21,477 nt of DNA from DASZHC01 sp035938215 (GTDB taxonomy: Bacteria; Verrucomicrobiota; Verrucomicrobiia; Chthoniobacterales; JAFAMB01), in NCBI GenBank assembly GCA_035938215.1, contig DASZHC010000224.1:1-21477 (forward strand). Direction: 5' to 3'. Position 1 is the first letter of the stretch, and each line of letters begins with the position of its first letter. Shown piece by piece: positions 1-6,406 of the stretch. The notes beneath the pieces were generated by a model that saw nothing but the letters and a program-made list of their open reading frames with translations, searched no databases and was not told the origin of the DNA. A program made the position numbers and the translations under genes.

Positions 1-1
1 T

Positions 2-1039
2 TTCCTCATGGCGACCTGGGCCGGGTGGGAACGTCTCCGGAACACTTCTTCAAGATTCTGGTGGTTTATCTTTTATCTTGCTTTGGGCCTCGGTTTCCTG
101 GCGAAAGGGCCTGTCGCCTTACTGCCGGTGCTTTTCACGCCGCTCCATTCCGTGCTTTGCCGCGCTCCTTTAAGATTCAGGGCAGGTTCCGCGCTGCTCG
201 GGGGACTCGTTGTTCTTATTGTAGTTGGCGCCTGGGGAATTCCAGCCGTTCTCGCAACACGTGGTGAATATATGCAGGTTGGATTGGGCAAACATGTACT
301 GCAACGTTCCTTCCAACCTATGGAAAGTCATGGAGCGCCGGGCTTTCTCGGATACCTGCTATTTCTCCCGTTCTATCTGATCGCAAGTTTTTTCAGCTTT
401 TTTCCCTGGTGTGTCTTTTTACCGTTTTGCGTCAAACGGCTCTGGATACGACGCGACTCAGACGAGAACTATCTTGTCGGAGTAGTTCTTGTGGTCTTAT
501 TCATCTTTACGGCGATTCGAACCAAACTGCCGCATTACGTTCTTCCCGCTTACCCGGCGCTGGCAATCCTGGTCGCCAAGCAAATCGAGGGGGTCCGGTG
601 GAAATCGTTGATGCTTGGTGTCGCGTTGCTGGCATATTTACTTATCGCGACCATCGGATTTCGCGCAATTGAACCTCAATTTTTATCCAAAAAAATCGCA
701 CAGGAGGCCCTCCCTCTGGTACCTCCGGAGACGCGGACCGCCTCCATTGGTTACGATGAGCAAAGCTTGATCTGGTACCTACGAGCGAAGATTCGCCCCT
801 TTCATCTTCGCCTTGAGCCTGACGAATTCAGCGGTTTCATGAAGAAACCCGGGCCCGCTCTCTGTATCATAAACCCCGAAGGACTTCCCGAACTGCAGAT
901 TCAATCGGATTGGCGCGTTTTAAGAAATTCCGGTTATAACTTTGCTCGCTGGAAAGCAAGGCCGGCGAAAATTTTCGGCATTCATGTTGTTTTTCCACTC
1001 CCTCAGGCTCTCGATCTGATAACAGTCATCAAGGAATAG
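2..1039 (+). CDS. ArnT-like glycosyltransferase (family 39), 3' part
   Basis: This is the C-terminal part of a polytopic inner-membrane glycosyltransferase of the ArnT/PMT (GT39) type, which moves a sugar from a polyprenyl-phosphate donor onto an acceptor such as lipid A or protein at the periplasmic face. The frame is open to the left edge, so the N-terminus with the catalytic loop lies outside; the ATG at 8 is internal. The visible part has about five hydrophobic segments, with ArnT-like signatures LGFLAKGPVALLPVLFTPL near the start and TKLPHYVLPAYPALAILVAK in the middle, followed by a soluble tail of roughly 120 residues. The next gene starts 3 bp after the stop, and its Shine-Dalgarno-like AAGGA (1031-1035) lies inside this gene's last codons, so the two are probably cotranscribed. 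The family is clear from the motifs; the acceptor cannot be told. Confidence 0.85.
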   Translation, partial: FLMATWAGWERLRNTSSRFWWFIFYLALGLGFLAKGPVALLPVLFTPLHSVLCRAPLRFRAGSALLGGLVVLIVVGAWGIPAVLATRGEYMQVGLGKHVLQRSFQPMESHGAPGFLGYLLFLPFYLIASFFSFFPWCVFLPFCVKRLWIRRDSDENYLVGVVLVVLFIFTAIRTKLPHYVLPAYPALAILVAKQIEGVRWKSLMLGVALLAYLLIATIGFRAIEPQFLSKKIAQEALPLVPPETRTASIGYDEQSLIWYLRAKIRPFHLRLEPDEFSGFMKKPGPALCIINPEGLPELQIQSDWRVLRNSGYNFARWKARPAKIFGIHVVFPLPQALDLITVIKE

Positions 1040-1042
1040 ACA

Positions 1043-1726
1043 ATGAGAACAATTTTCGCCGTCTTTAGCAGCCTCACGCTCGTCGTATTCGCGGCAAAGG
1101 GTGATTACATCATTAAACAGGAGGTTGAAACGATGGGGCATGTCCAACAGATAGGAATGAAAATTAAGGGGGCAAAGGCCCGGTTGGATACCGAACAAAC
1201 CAGCACAATCATCGACTCAAATACGGGCGAAACAATAATGTTGATCCACGGGCAAAAAGTATTTCTCAAAATCGCTCCGGAACAGCTCAAGGCTCAGTCT
1301 GAGGCCGTGAAAAGCCTTATGGGAACCAAAGCAGACGAAACTCCTTCGGGGATCGAACTGAAACCAACTGGAAAGAGACAGTCCATTAATGGGTACGAAA
1401 CCGAAGAGTATGTAACCAATCTCAATGGTACGGATATGAGCATTTTTATTTCCAAAGACTTCCCCGACTACATGAAAATCATCGAAGCCGTGGATGTTGT
1501 TCAGAGGGGACCCGGGATGGATATTTTTCGGACAATGGCGATTTCGCCTGCCAAGTATCCCGGTATGCCAATACGCACGGAGGCCAAATTCCTGGGACAA
1601 AGGGTCGTTGTTACCCTCAAATCCGTCCAACAGACCGATCTAACCGACGCAGATTTTTCATTGCCGGCAGATTACAAAGAGCTGAATCCGGGGGGCCTGC
1701 CCGGAAAGACAAATCCTTCGCAGTGA
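1043..1726 (+). CDS. DUF4412-type periplasmic protein
   Basis: This is a 227-residue exported protein resembling DUF4412 proteins. These are distantly like LolA-type lipoprotein carriers, and their function is unknown. A short signal peptide (MRTIFAVFSSLTLVVFAAKG) is followed by a beta-rich region. That region contains the pattern usual in the family: a 'track the metal/lipid' style strand series, GKRQSINGYETEEYVTN around residues 111-127, and a C-terminal LTDADFSLPADYKEL. The start at 1043 is supported by AAGGA seven bases upstream, inside the end of the ArnT-like gene, and by the signal peptide beginning right there. Placement next to a membrane glycosyltransferase suggests an envelope role, but this is inference. 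No catalytic residues can be named. Confidence 0.7.
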   Translation: MRTIFAVFSSLTLVVFAAKGDYIIKQEVETMGHVQQIGMKIKGAKARLDTEQTSTIIDSNTGETIMLIHGQKVFLKIAPEQLKAQSEAVKSLMGTKADETPSGIELKPTGKRQSINGYETEEYVTNLNGTDMSIFISKDFPDYMKIIEAVDVVQRGPGMDIFRTMAISPAKYPGMPIRTEAKFLGQRVVVTLKSVQQTDLTDADFSLPADYKELNPGGLPGKTNPSQ

Positions 1727-1780
1727 AACGTTCGGCGATCTTCGACGTCGATGGTCCGGCGTGGATCGACCATCCATACC

Positions 1781-2362
1781 ATGCCCTCATTCATTCTAGC
1801 ATCGGGGTCGTCGCGGCGAATTGCGCTTCTTCGCGCTGCTGGGTTTGAGTTTCAGATTAAGCCGGCGGCTATCGAAGAATCGCATTCCGAGTTCTTTAGT
1901 CCTGTGGAACTAACGCTCTTCAACGCTTTCCAGAAGGCCGCGGCGGTTGCTGATCAGCACCCGGAGGAATTCGTGCTCGCCGCCGATACTGTTGTCAGGC
2001 TGGACTCGGAAGTTTTTGGAAAACCCTTGGATCTGGACGACGCCCGCCGGATGCTCGCTCGCCTCGTTGGGAGGTCTCATGACGTGATCACCGGCATCGC
2101 ACTGGTGAACGCCGGCCGTAAGCAATTAATTTCGCGCGCAGTGCGTACGCGAGTCAAATTTCGAGCGCTTTCGGATTCGGAGATCGAAGCATATCTAAAG
2201 ATTGCCGAACCGCTCGACAAAGCAGGGGCTTATGCGGCGCAGAATTCGCCCGAATTAATCATCGAGAAGGCTACTGGGTCATTTTCGAATGTCGTTGGTC
2301 TACCGATGGAAGTCGTGTGTCCGCTTCTGGCTTCGCTAGGCATTCATCCGTCGACCTTATGA
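1781..2362 (+). CDS. maf: Maf-family nucleotide pyrophosphatase
   Basis: Maf hydrolyses (d)NTPs, mostly dTTP/UTP or modified nucleotides, to the monophosphate plus pyrophosphate in the cytoplasm, and is often described as a septum-formation inhibitor. The 193-residue product has the family landmarks. The N-terminal loop ILASGSSRRIALLRAAG carries the phosphate-binding S-x-R-R, with serine where SPRR is commoner. The catalytic aspartate is in LAADTVV (about residue 69). GKPLD, SHDVITGIAL, EPLDKAGAYAAQ and VVGLPMEVV follow in order. The start at 1781 is preferred over the in-frame ATG at 1751 because Maf proteins begin within a few residues of the ILAS loop, and the extra ten residues look non-native. 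No good ribosome binding site is visible at either ATG. It lies 54 bp after the DUF4412 gene on the same strand. Confidence 0.93.
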   Translation: MPSFILASGSSRRIALLRAAGFEFQIKPAAIEESHSEFFSPVELTLFNAFQKAAAVADQHPEEFVLAADTVVRLDSEVFGKPLDLDDARRMLARLVGRSHDVITGIALVNAGRKQLISRAVRTRVKFRALSDSEIEAYLKIAEPLDKAGAYAAQNSPELIIEKATGSFSNVVGLPMEVVCPLLASLGIHPSTL

Positions 2363-2431
2363 TTTCTTTTGAGCCCCTCGAGTCGCTCTGTTGGCGTTGA
2401 CGGGTTGACGGTTCGTAGGCTAAACGGTTTC

Positions 2432-2836
2432 ATGTTCAAGTCTTTGTCCCAACATGCCGATTTCGGACTCTTGCTCGGCCGCCTCGGGATCGGCGCCATT
2501 TACATCCTGTTTGGGTGGCAGAAGCTGTCCGGCGGTCAGGCGGCCTGGACCCACATAGGGCACGCTATGGCAAATCTCGGAATCGGTTTCATGCCCAATG
2601 TCTGGGGTCTTCTCGCAGCGTTGTCGGAATTTCTCGGTGGGATTCTGCTCGTTCTAGGATTTCTTTTCCGGCCGGCTGCAACTATGATTTTGCTCACAAT
2701 GATCGTGGCCATTGTGACGACGTTTCGCCAGCACCCGCATGATTTCGCTGCTTATTCACGGCCGATCGAAATGTTCTGTATTCTGTTCGTCTTCCTTTTT
2801 GTCGGTCCCGGAAAATTCAGCTTCGACAGGGGATAG
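2432..2836 (+). CDS. DoxX-family membrane protein
   Basis: This is a 134-residue integral membrane protein of the DoxX family (quinol-oxidase-subunit-like or redox-associated small membrane proteins), probably with four transmembrane helices. The diagnostic opening is FGLLLGRLGIGAIYILFGWQKLSGG, followed by GLLAALSEFLGGILLVLGF, RPAATMILLTMIVAIVTTF and a last helix at FCILFVFLFVGPGKFS. The ATG at 2432 fits the family's N-terminus; an open frame reaches back to a TTG at 2369, but those 21 residues are polar and unlike the family. The gene follows maf by about 70 bp on the same strand and may share its transcript. Family assignment is firm; the redox partner is unknown. Confidence 0.88.
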   Translation: MFKSLSQHADFGLLLGRLGIGAIYILFGWQKLSGGQAAWTHIGHAMANLGIGFMPNVWGLLAALSEFLGGILLVLGFLFRPAATMILLTMIVAIVTTFRQHPHDFAAYSRPIEMFCILFVFLFVGPGKFSFDRG

Positions 2837-2849
2837 CGTAGGAGGGACT

Positions 2850-2874
2850 GGGGTTCGGGGTTCGGGGTTCGGGG
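2850..2874. repeat. Heptanucleotide array, GGGGTTC x3
   Basis: Three perfect tandem copies of GGGGTTC plus GGGG start 14 bp after the DoxX stop. On the other strand the unit reads GAACCCC, so it shares the GAA core and 7-bp period of the arrays at 12045, 16442 and 20707. Confidence 0.85.
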
Positions 2875-2951
2875 CAAAGCGGCGCAACAATCGTGCTCGC
2901 GCTCGTCGTCGTCATTCGAAGTCATTGCCGCTTGGAGTTTGGTTTTTTTTT

Positions 2952-2978
2952 GACTTCTGACTTCTGAGCCTGACTTCT
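2952..2978. repeat. Heptanucleotide array, GACTTCT
   Basis: Two perfect adjacent GACTTCT units, a 6-bp degenerate unit, then a third GACTTCT. The pattern is NNNTTCT, the reverse complement of the AGAANNN units at 20707-20755. Confidence 0.7.
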
Positions 2979-3017
2979 CGGGGGCTACGGTCCCCTCGCA
3001 GCTGCCGGTAGCCGACA

Positions 3018-3109
3018 TCAACACCGTTTCAACGGCGCCGACGGAGCGGACGCCCTCCAGCGATTCGGCCGGCAAATGGCGTCCATTCCTGGTGGCGACT
3101 ATGGACCCT
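3018..3109 (+). repeat. Imperfect inverted repeat, left copy
   Basis: This 92-bp stretch matches the reverse complement of 4158-4254. The best-kept blocks are TCAACACC(G/A)TTTCA at the outer end and AATGGCGTCCATTCCT towards the inner end. The pair brackets the DUF2076 gene. The frame ending TMDPA runs open from about 2954 to 3331 but has no plausible start, so I do not call a gene here. The rest of the 2837-3327 gap holds two heptad arrays and the palindrome at 3197. Confidence 0.7.
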
Positions 3110-3196
3110 GCCGTAGTTCGTTCACAAACGACCTGCGTTCTGGAAGCTCGTGCAAAGAAATTGAAATCGGCCCGTCCGGTGCATCAACTTGCCAGG

Positions 3197-3215
3197 GGCA
3201 GATCTCCGATCTGCC
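3197..3215. repeat. Perfect 8-bp-arm palindrome around TCC
   Basis: GGCAGATC, loop TCC, GATCTGCC. A variant occurs inverted at 4372-4392 on the other side of the DUF2076 gene. It belongs to the window's hairpins with a TCTCC/GGAGA centre. Confidence 0.75.
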
Positions 3216-3327
3216 TGTCGCGGGAACGGCCGCCTCGGAGATGCGGTCGGGCGAGGGATTCGCCAGGATATTGGAACCGCAAGAACCAAGCACTTGTAAA
3301 AATGCCGGAACCCGGCTTCCTTTCCCT

Positions 3328-4104
3328 ATGACACCCGATGAACGAAACCTCATAACCAGTCTGTTCGATCGACTCTCGTCGACGAGTAACCAACCGAGGG
3401 ACCCCGAGGCTGATCAACTCATTAGGAGCAAGGTGACCGAAAATCCTGCAGCTCCCTATCTTCTTGCCCAAAGTACGCTCGTGATGCAACACGCACTCGC
3501 GAACGCACAAAACCGAATAAGCGCTCTTGAAAAACAGATTGCGGAGTCGAACGCACCCGCAGCCGGAACCCAACAGGGTGGCGGTTTTCTTTCCGGCGTT
3601 GCAAGTTTCTTCGGCGGCGGCCAGCAGCATCAACAACCGCAGCGCAGCACGCCTCCGCCGGTTCCTCCTCAACCTCAACAATACGTTCAACCCCAACCGC
3701 CGCCCGCATACGGGAATCCGCCGCCGCAGGCGCCCGCAGGTCGGGGTTCGGGCGGGTTTTTGCAGAATGCGTTGGGCACCGCTGCTGGTGTTGCCGGGGG
3801 CGCCATGCTGTTTCAAGGGATTGAGAGCCTTCTGGGCCACAATCCTGGCCCATTTGCCGGTTCGATCGCGCCGTCCGGAGGTCTTTTTGGTGGCGGCGAA
3901 CGGCCTGTGGAGAACACTGAGATCATCAACTATTACGATCAACCCGATCCAAATCGACCGGACGCCCATGGGTTCGATCAAGGAGGCAGCTCAAACCAAG
4001 ACGTTTACTCGAATACAGACCCAGATCCGGATCCGGATCCGAGCGTTGCCGACGATTATACATCAGACGATTCCGGAGGCGACGACGATAGCAACTACGT
4101 TTAG
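3328..4104 (+). CDS. DUF2076 domain-containing protein
   Basis: This 258-residue protein starts with the DUF2076 signature MTPDERNLITSLFDRL, then PRDPEADQLI and APYLLAQSTLVMQHALANAQ. That region is helical and probably coiled-coil (about residues 1-75). A Gln/Pro-rich linker follows (about 90-135). Next comes a Gly/Ala-rich hydrophobic stretch, GFLQNALGTAAGVAGGAML, that could insert in or lie on a membrane. The tail is strongly acidic and ends in DDSGGDDDSNYV. The tail's DPDPDPDP run comes from a (GATCCG)3 microsatellite at 4024-4041. The molecular function of the family is not known. The start at 3328 is chosen because the open frame upstream (to 3076) is repeat DNA and the family begins exactly at MTPDER. 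No clear ribosome binding site is visible. The gene stands alone inside repeat-rich DNA. Confidence 0.85.
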   Translation: MTPDERNLITSLFDRLSSTSNQPRDPEADQLIRSKVTENPAAPYLLAQSTLVMQHALANAQNRISALEKQIAESNAPAAGTQQGGGFLSGVASFFGGGQQHQQPQRSTPPPVPPQPQQYVQPQPPPAYGNPPPQAPAGRGSGGFLQNALGTAAGVAGGAMLFQGIESLLGHNPGPFAGSIAPSGGLFGGGERPVENTEIINYYDQPDPNRPDAHGFDQGGSSNQDVYSNTDPDPDPDPSVADDYTSDDSGGDDDSNYV

Positions 4105-4157
4105 CCGAAAGCCTTTGCCAATAACGCGACCGACGGTTGCGAGGGACCTCAGGAATA

Positions 4158-4254
4158 AGGGTCGATCATCGCCGCGAGGAATGGACGCCATTGCTGGCCG
4201 ATCCCCTGCGGCCTGCGGGGCGTCCGTTGCGTTGGCGCCGTGAAATGGTGTTGA
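4158..4254 (-). repeat. Imperfect inverted repeat, right copy
   Basis: The reverse complement aligns with 3018-3109 along its whole length with scattered substitutions and a few small indels. Read on the minus strand, one frame gives TAPTQRTP...QWRPFLAAMIDP, like TAPTERTP...KWRPFLVATMDP in the left copy. The ancestor may therefore have been coding, but neither copy is a credible gene now. Confidence 0.7.
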
Positions 4255-4285
4255 GCGACAGCGATGGGTCCGCCGAGGCCAGGCA

Positions 4286-4311
4286 TTTTTCGCCGATGTT
4301 CGTTTTTCATG
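4286..4311 (+). repeat. 26-bp exact dispersed repeat, copy 1
   Basis: Identical over 26 bp to 9108-9133 (it begins TTTTTCGCCGATG and ends TTTTTCATG). In both places it is followed within a few bases by a hairpin containing TCTCC (here GGCCGGATCTCCAAGCCGG). Confidence 0.85.
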
Positions 4312-4371
4312 GTGGGGCCGGATCTCCAAGCCGGGCCGTCTAAGGAGGCGAACAAGGGTACCATTCTTGAC

Positions 4372-4392
4372 GGGCAGCTCGGAGATCTGCCC
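4372..4392. repeat. Palindrome around GGA
   Basis: GGGCAGCTC, loop GGA, GATCTGCCC: arms pair at 8 of 9 positions. It is an inverted relative of the palindrome at 3197-3215. Confidence 0.7.
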
Positions 4393-4428
4393 CATAGGCG
4401 CTAACTGAGCTCACAAACGCGCAACGAT

Positions 4429-4489
4429 GTAGGCGAACCGTCTCGGTTTGCACGGTTTGAAAGCGCGCAAAGCGGGACGCTTCGCCTAC
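4429..4489. repeat. 61-bp hairpin element with GTAGGCGAA ends
   Basis: The 23-bp arms (4429-4451 and 4467-4489) match at 20 of 23 positions around a 15-bp loop, starting GTAGGCGAA and ending TTCGCCTAC. A further half copy, GCTTCGCCTAC, lies at 4521-4531 and contains the stop codon of the TPR gene. The element sits between convergent genes (DUF2076 and TPR), so as RNA it could act as a 3'-end stabiliser or terminator, although no T-tract follows. The rest of the 4105-4527 gap is filled by the repeats listed separately. Confidence 0.75.
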
Positions 4490-4527
4490 TTTCGCTCAAT
4501 GGGACGGCGCCCTGCCGCGGGCTTCGC

Positions 4528-5793
4528 CTACTGCAACGGTCCTACGCCGATTTCCCGTAATTTCGCCTCGATTTCCACTTTCTTCTTCGGATCGGAAGCG
4601 ATCTGGAGCGCCTGTTCCAGGGCCTCAGCTCCGGCTCGCCGATTCCCTTGTTTCGCGAGTGCCTCACCTCTTCCGGCCAACGCAATCACGTTCCGTGCAT
4701 CGTTTGCCAGAACCTTTTCATAGTCTGCCAATGCCTCATTCGTTTCGTTCACCTTGAGATAAAGGCTGGCCCGTTTCAGACGTAGATCTTTGTCATCCGG
4801 ATTGAGCACGAGCAACCGCGTGAAATCATCAATCGCTTTAGGAAAAGCGCCCTGGCTCATATAGATGTACGACCTTGCGATGTAATACGCTGTCTGGTCC
4901 GGCTTCAACTCGATGCCCTTTGAAAAGTCTTCCAGGGCTGCCGTCTTATCTCCCTTTTTCAATTCTGCGAAACCGCGTCCGCTATAGAGAGAGGCATCGT
5001 CCGATTTCAGTTCGATCGCCTTGGAGTAGTCTGCAATCGCGGACTCGTTTTCCTCTTTTTCGGTGTGAACTTGGGCGCGCATCTTCAAAGCGTCAAAATC
5101 GGCAGGTTTGGCCGCGAGCACCGCATCGAGATCCACTAACTCTTTGTCTTTCTCACCGGTATGCAGATAGGCCAGGGCTCGCCCGGAAAGGGCGCCCAGA
5201 TCGTGGGGTATTAACTGGACAGCTTTATCGTAGTCTGCAATCGCGTCATTCCATTTTTGCAGAACAAGATTCGCATCACCCCGCGCTCTGTAACTCGAAC
5301 CGTCATTGGGATTTTTTTTGATCAGCTGTGTCAAATCTTCGGCAGCTTCCGCATATTCTTTTTTTTCGGCGTAAATGAAACCTCGGTAGCGCAGCGCACG
5401 TTCATGGTCGGGTTGAGCTTTCAGGATCGCACTGAAATCTGCCAGCGCCTCGTCCAGTTGGCCGTTCTGCAGATAGGCGTACCCTCGATTGAATCGCGTT
5501 CCGAGATCGTTATTCTCCAGTTTCAGAGCCGTTGAGTAATCAGCGATGGCCTTGTCCCATTGCTTTGTAAGAGAGTAAAAGGCCGCGCGATTGCGATAGT
5601 GGATCGGCTTCTCCGGAGCGAGTCGTATCGCATGGTCAAAGTCAGCGAGAGCCTCTGTCTGGTTGCCCTCTTTTGCCAGTTGAATGGCGCGGGCAGCGTA
5701 TTGCTCAGGACCCATTTCTCCAGAGGTAACCGGACCGGACGTCGCTATCCACGCCAGGATCAATGAGATAGAAAAGCCGAAAGACTTTTTCAT
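4528..5793 (-). CDS. Exported tetratricopeptide-repeat protein
   Basis: This 421-residue protein has a signal peptide (MKKSFGFSISLILAWIATSG) followed by roughly eleven tandem 34-residue TPR units that fill the protein, e.g. GNQTEALADFDHAIRLAPEK and QWDKAIADYSTALKLENND. TPR solenoids bind other proteins; the periplasm is the likely location. The start at 5793 is chosen because the signal peptide begins there. The open frame runs another 84 codons upstream, but that part is a shadow of the LysM gene and is basic and low-complexity. It starts 7 bp after the LysM gene's stop, so the two are surely cotranscribed. Its own stop codon TAG lies within a repeat half-element (GCTTCGCCTAC on the plus strand). 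No partner or enzyme activity can be inferred from the sequence. Confidence 0.88.
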   Translation of the reverse strand: MKKSFGFSISLILAWIATSGPVTSGEMGPEQYAARAIQLAKEGNQTEALADFDHAIRLAPEKPIHYRNRAAFYSLTKQWDKAIADYSTALKLENNDLGTRFNRGYAYLQNGQLDEALADFSAILKAQPDHERALRYRGFIYAEKKEYAEAAEDLTQLIKKNPNDGSSYRARGDANLVLQKWNDAIADYDKAVQLIPHDLGALSGRALAYLHTGEKDKELVDLDAVLAAKPADFDALKMRAQVHTEKEENESAIADYSKAIELKSDDASLYSGRGFAELKKGDKTAALEDFSKGIELKPDQTAYYIARSYIYMSQGAFPKAIDDFTRLLVLNPDDKDLRLKRASLYLKVNETNEALADYEKVLANDARNVIALAGRGEALAKQGNRRAGAEALEQALQIASDPKKKVEIEAKLREIGVGPLQ

Positions 5794-5800
5794 GCAGAAA

Positions 5801-6382
5801 TCAAGGGAGGATGATTGTCTGGCCCGATTTAAGTTCGTCGGGGTTGGAAACCTGATTTTGATTTGCATCAAGTATATCCTTCCAACGACCTGGCGTCTGA
5901 TAAAACTTCCTCGAGATCGACGTAAACGTATCTCCAGGTTGAACGACATAGGTTCGCGTCTTCCCCTTTGCCTCTTTCTCTGCCAGGGCGGCGGCTTGCT
6001 CCGGCGAAAGGAGCCGCGTCTGCGCGGCGGATTTCCCCGCGCCATTTTCCGAGGAGGCTGAGCCCGCCTCCGATCGCCTCAAGGCAGCCCTCGCTTTTTC
6101 CGAAGCCTGACTGCCGGCGCGCAGCGCCAAAATCCTTTTGTAATGATATGCCGCACTCGAAGAATCCTTAAGTTTGTTCGCAAAAATCTCTGCCATCTTC
6201 AAGTGGATCGCCGCCCGGTCTTCGCCGCCGAGAGCGCCTTCGTACCAATAAATTGCCGACTCATATCGCCCAGCTCTTGCTTCGAGGTCTCCTTTCCTTT
6301 CGGGACTCTCCTGATGACAGCCTGCGCAAGCGAGAGCTAAACACAGAGTGATCATGCAAATCGGATTGGTGAGGGTTGCCAT
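5801..6382 (-). CDS. LysM-domain putative lipoprotein
   Basis: The 193-residue product opens with a hydrophobic signal ending ALACAGC, which could be a weak lipobox with Cys at about residue 22. A helical, TPR-like stretch follows (about 30-95: GRYESAIYWYEGALGG, SSAAYHYKRILAL), then an Ala/Ser/Glu-rich linker. It ends in a single C-terminal LysM domain (about 143-193: YVVQPGDTFTSISRKFYQ...LKSGQTIILP). LysM binds N-acetylglucosamine chains of peptidoglycan, so this is probably an envelope protein anchored to the wall. It lies 24 bp after ppk2 and 7 bp before the TPR gene, making it the middle gene of a three-gene minus-strand operon. The LysM call is firm; lipidation is a guess. Confidence 0.87.
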   Translation of the reverse strand: MATLTNPICMITLCLALACAGCHQESPERKGDLEARAGRYESAIYWYEGALGGEDRAAIHLKMAEIFANKLKDSSSAAYHYKRILALRAGSQASEKARAALRRSEAGSASSENGAGKSAAQTRLLSPEQAAALAEKEAKGKTRTYVVQPGDTFTSISRKFYQTPGRWKDILDANQNQVSNPDELKSGQTIILP

Positions 6383-6406
6383 GTTCTCTACTGCTTCATG
6401 GTGGCC

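Noticed and set aside
2396..2432. Promoter with TTGACG -35-like boxes before doxX
   Set aside because: TTGACG occurs as part of an 8-bp direct repeat (GTTGACGG twice), and no -10-like hexamer stands at a fitting distance.
3184..3981. 265-codon minus-strand ORF opposite the DUF2076 gene
   Set aside because: It is Arg/Leu-rich antisense of a recognised family and has no domain of its own.
4063..4395. Minus-strand ORFs over the repeats after the DUF2076 gene
   Set aside because: They consist of repeat translations (26-bp repeat, inverted repeat, palindrome) and lack family features; kept only as a possible gene remnant in the findings.
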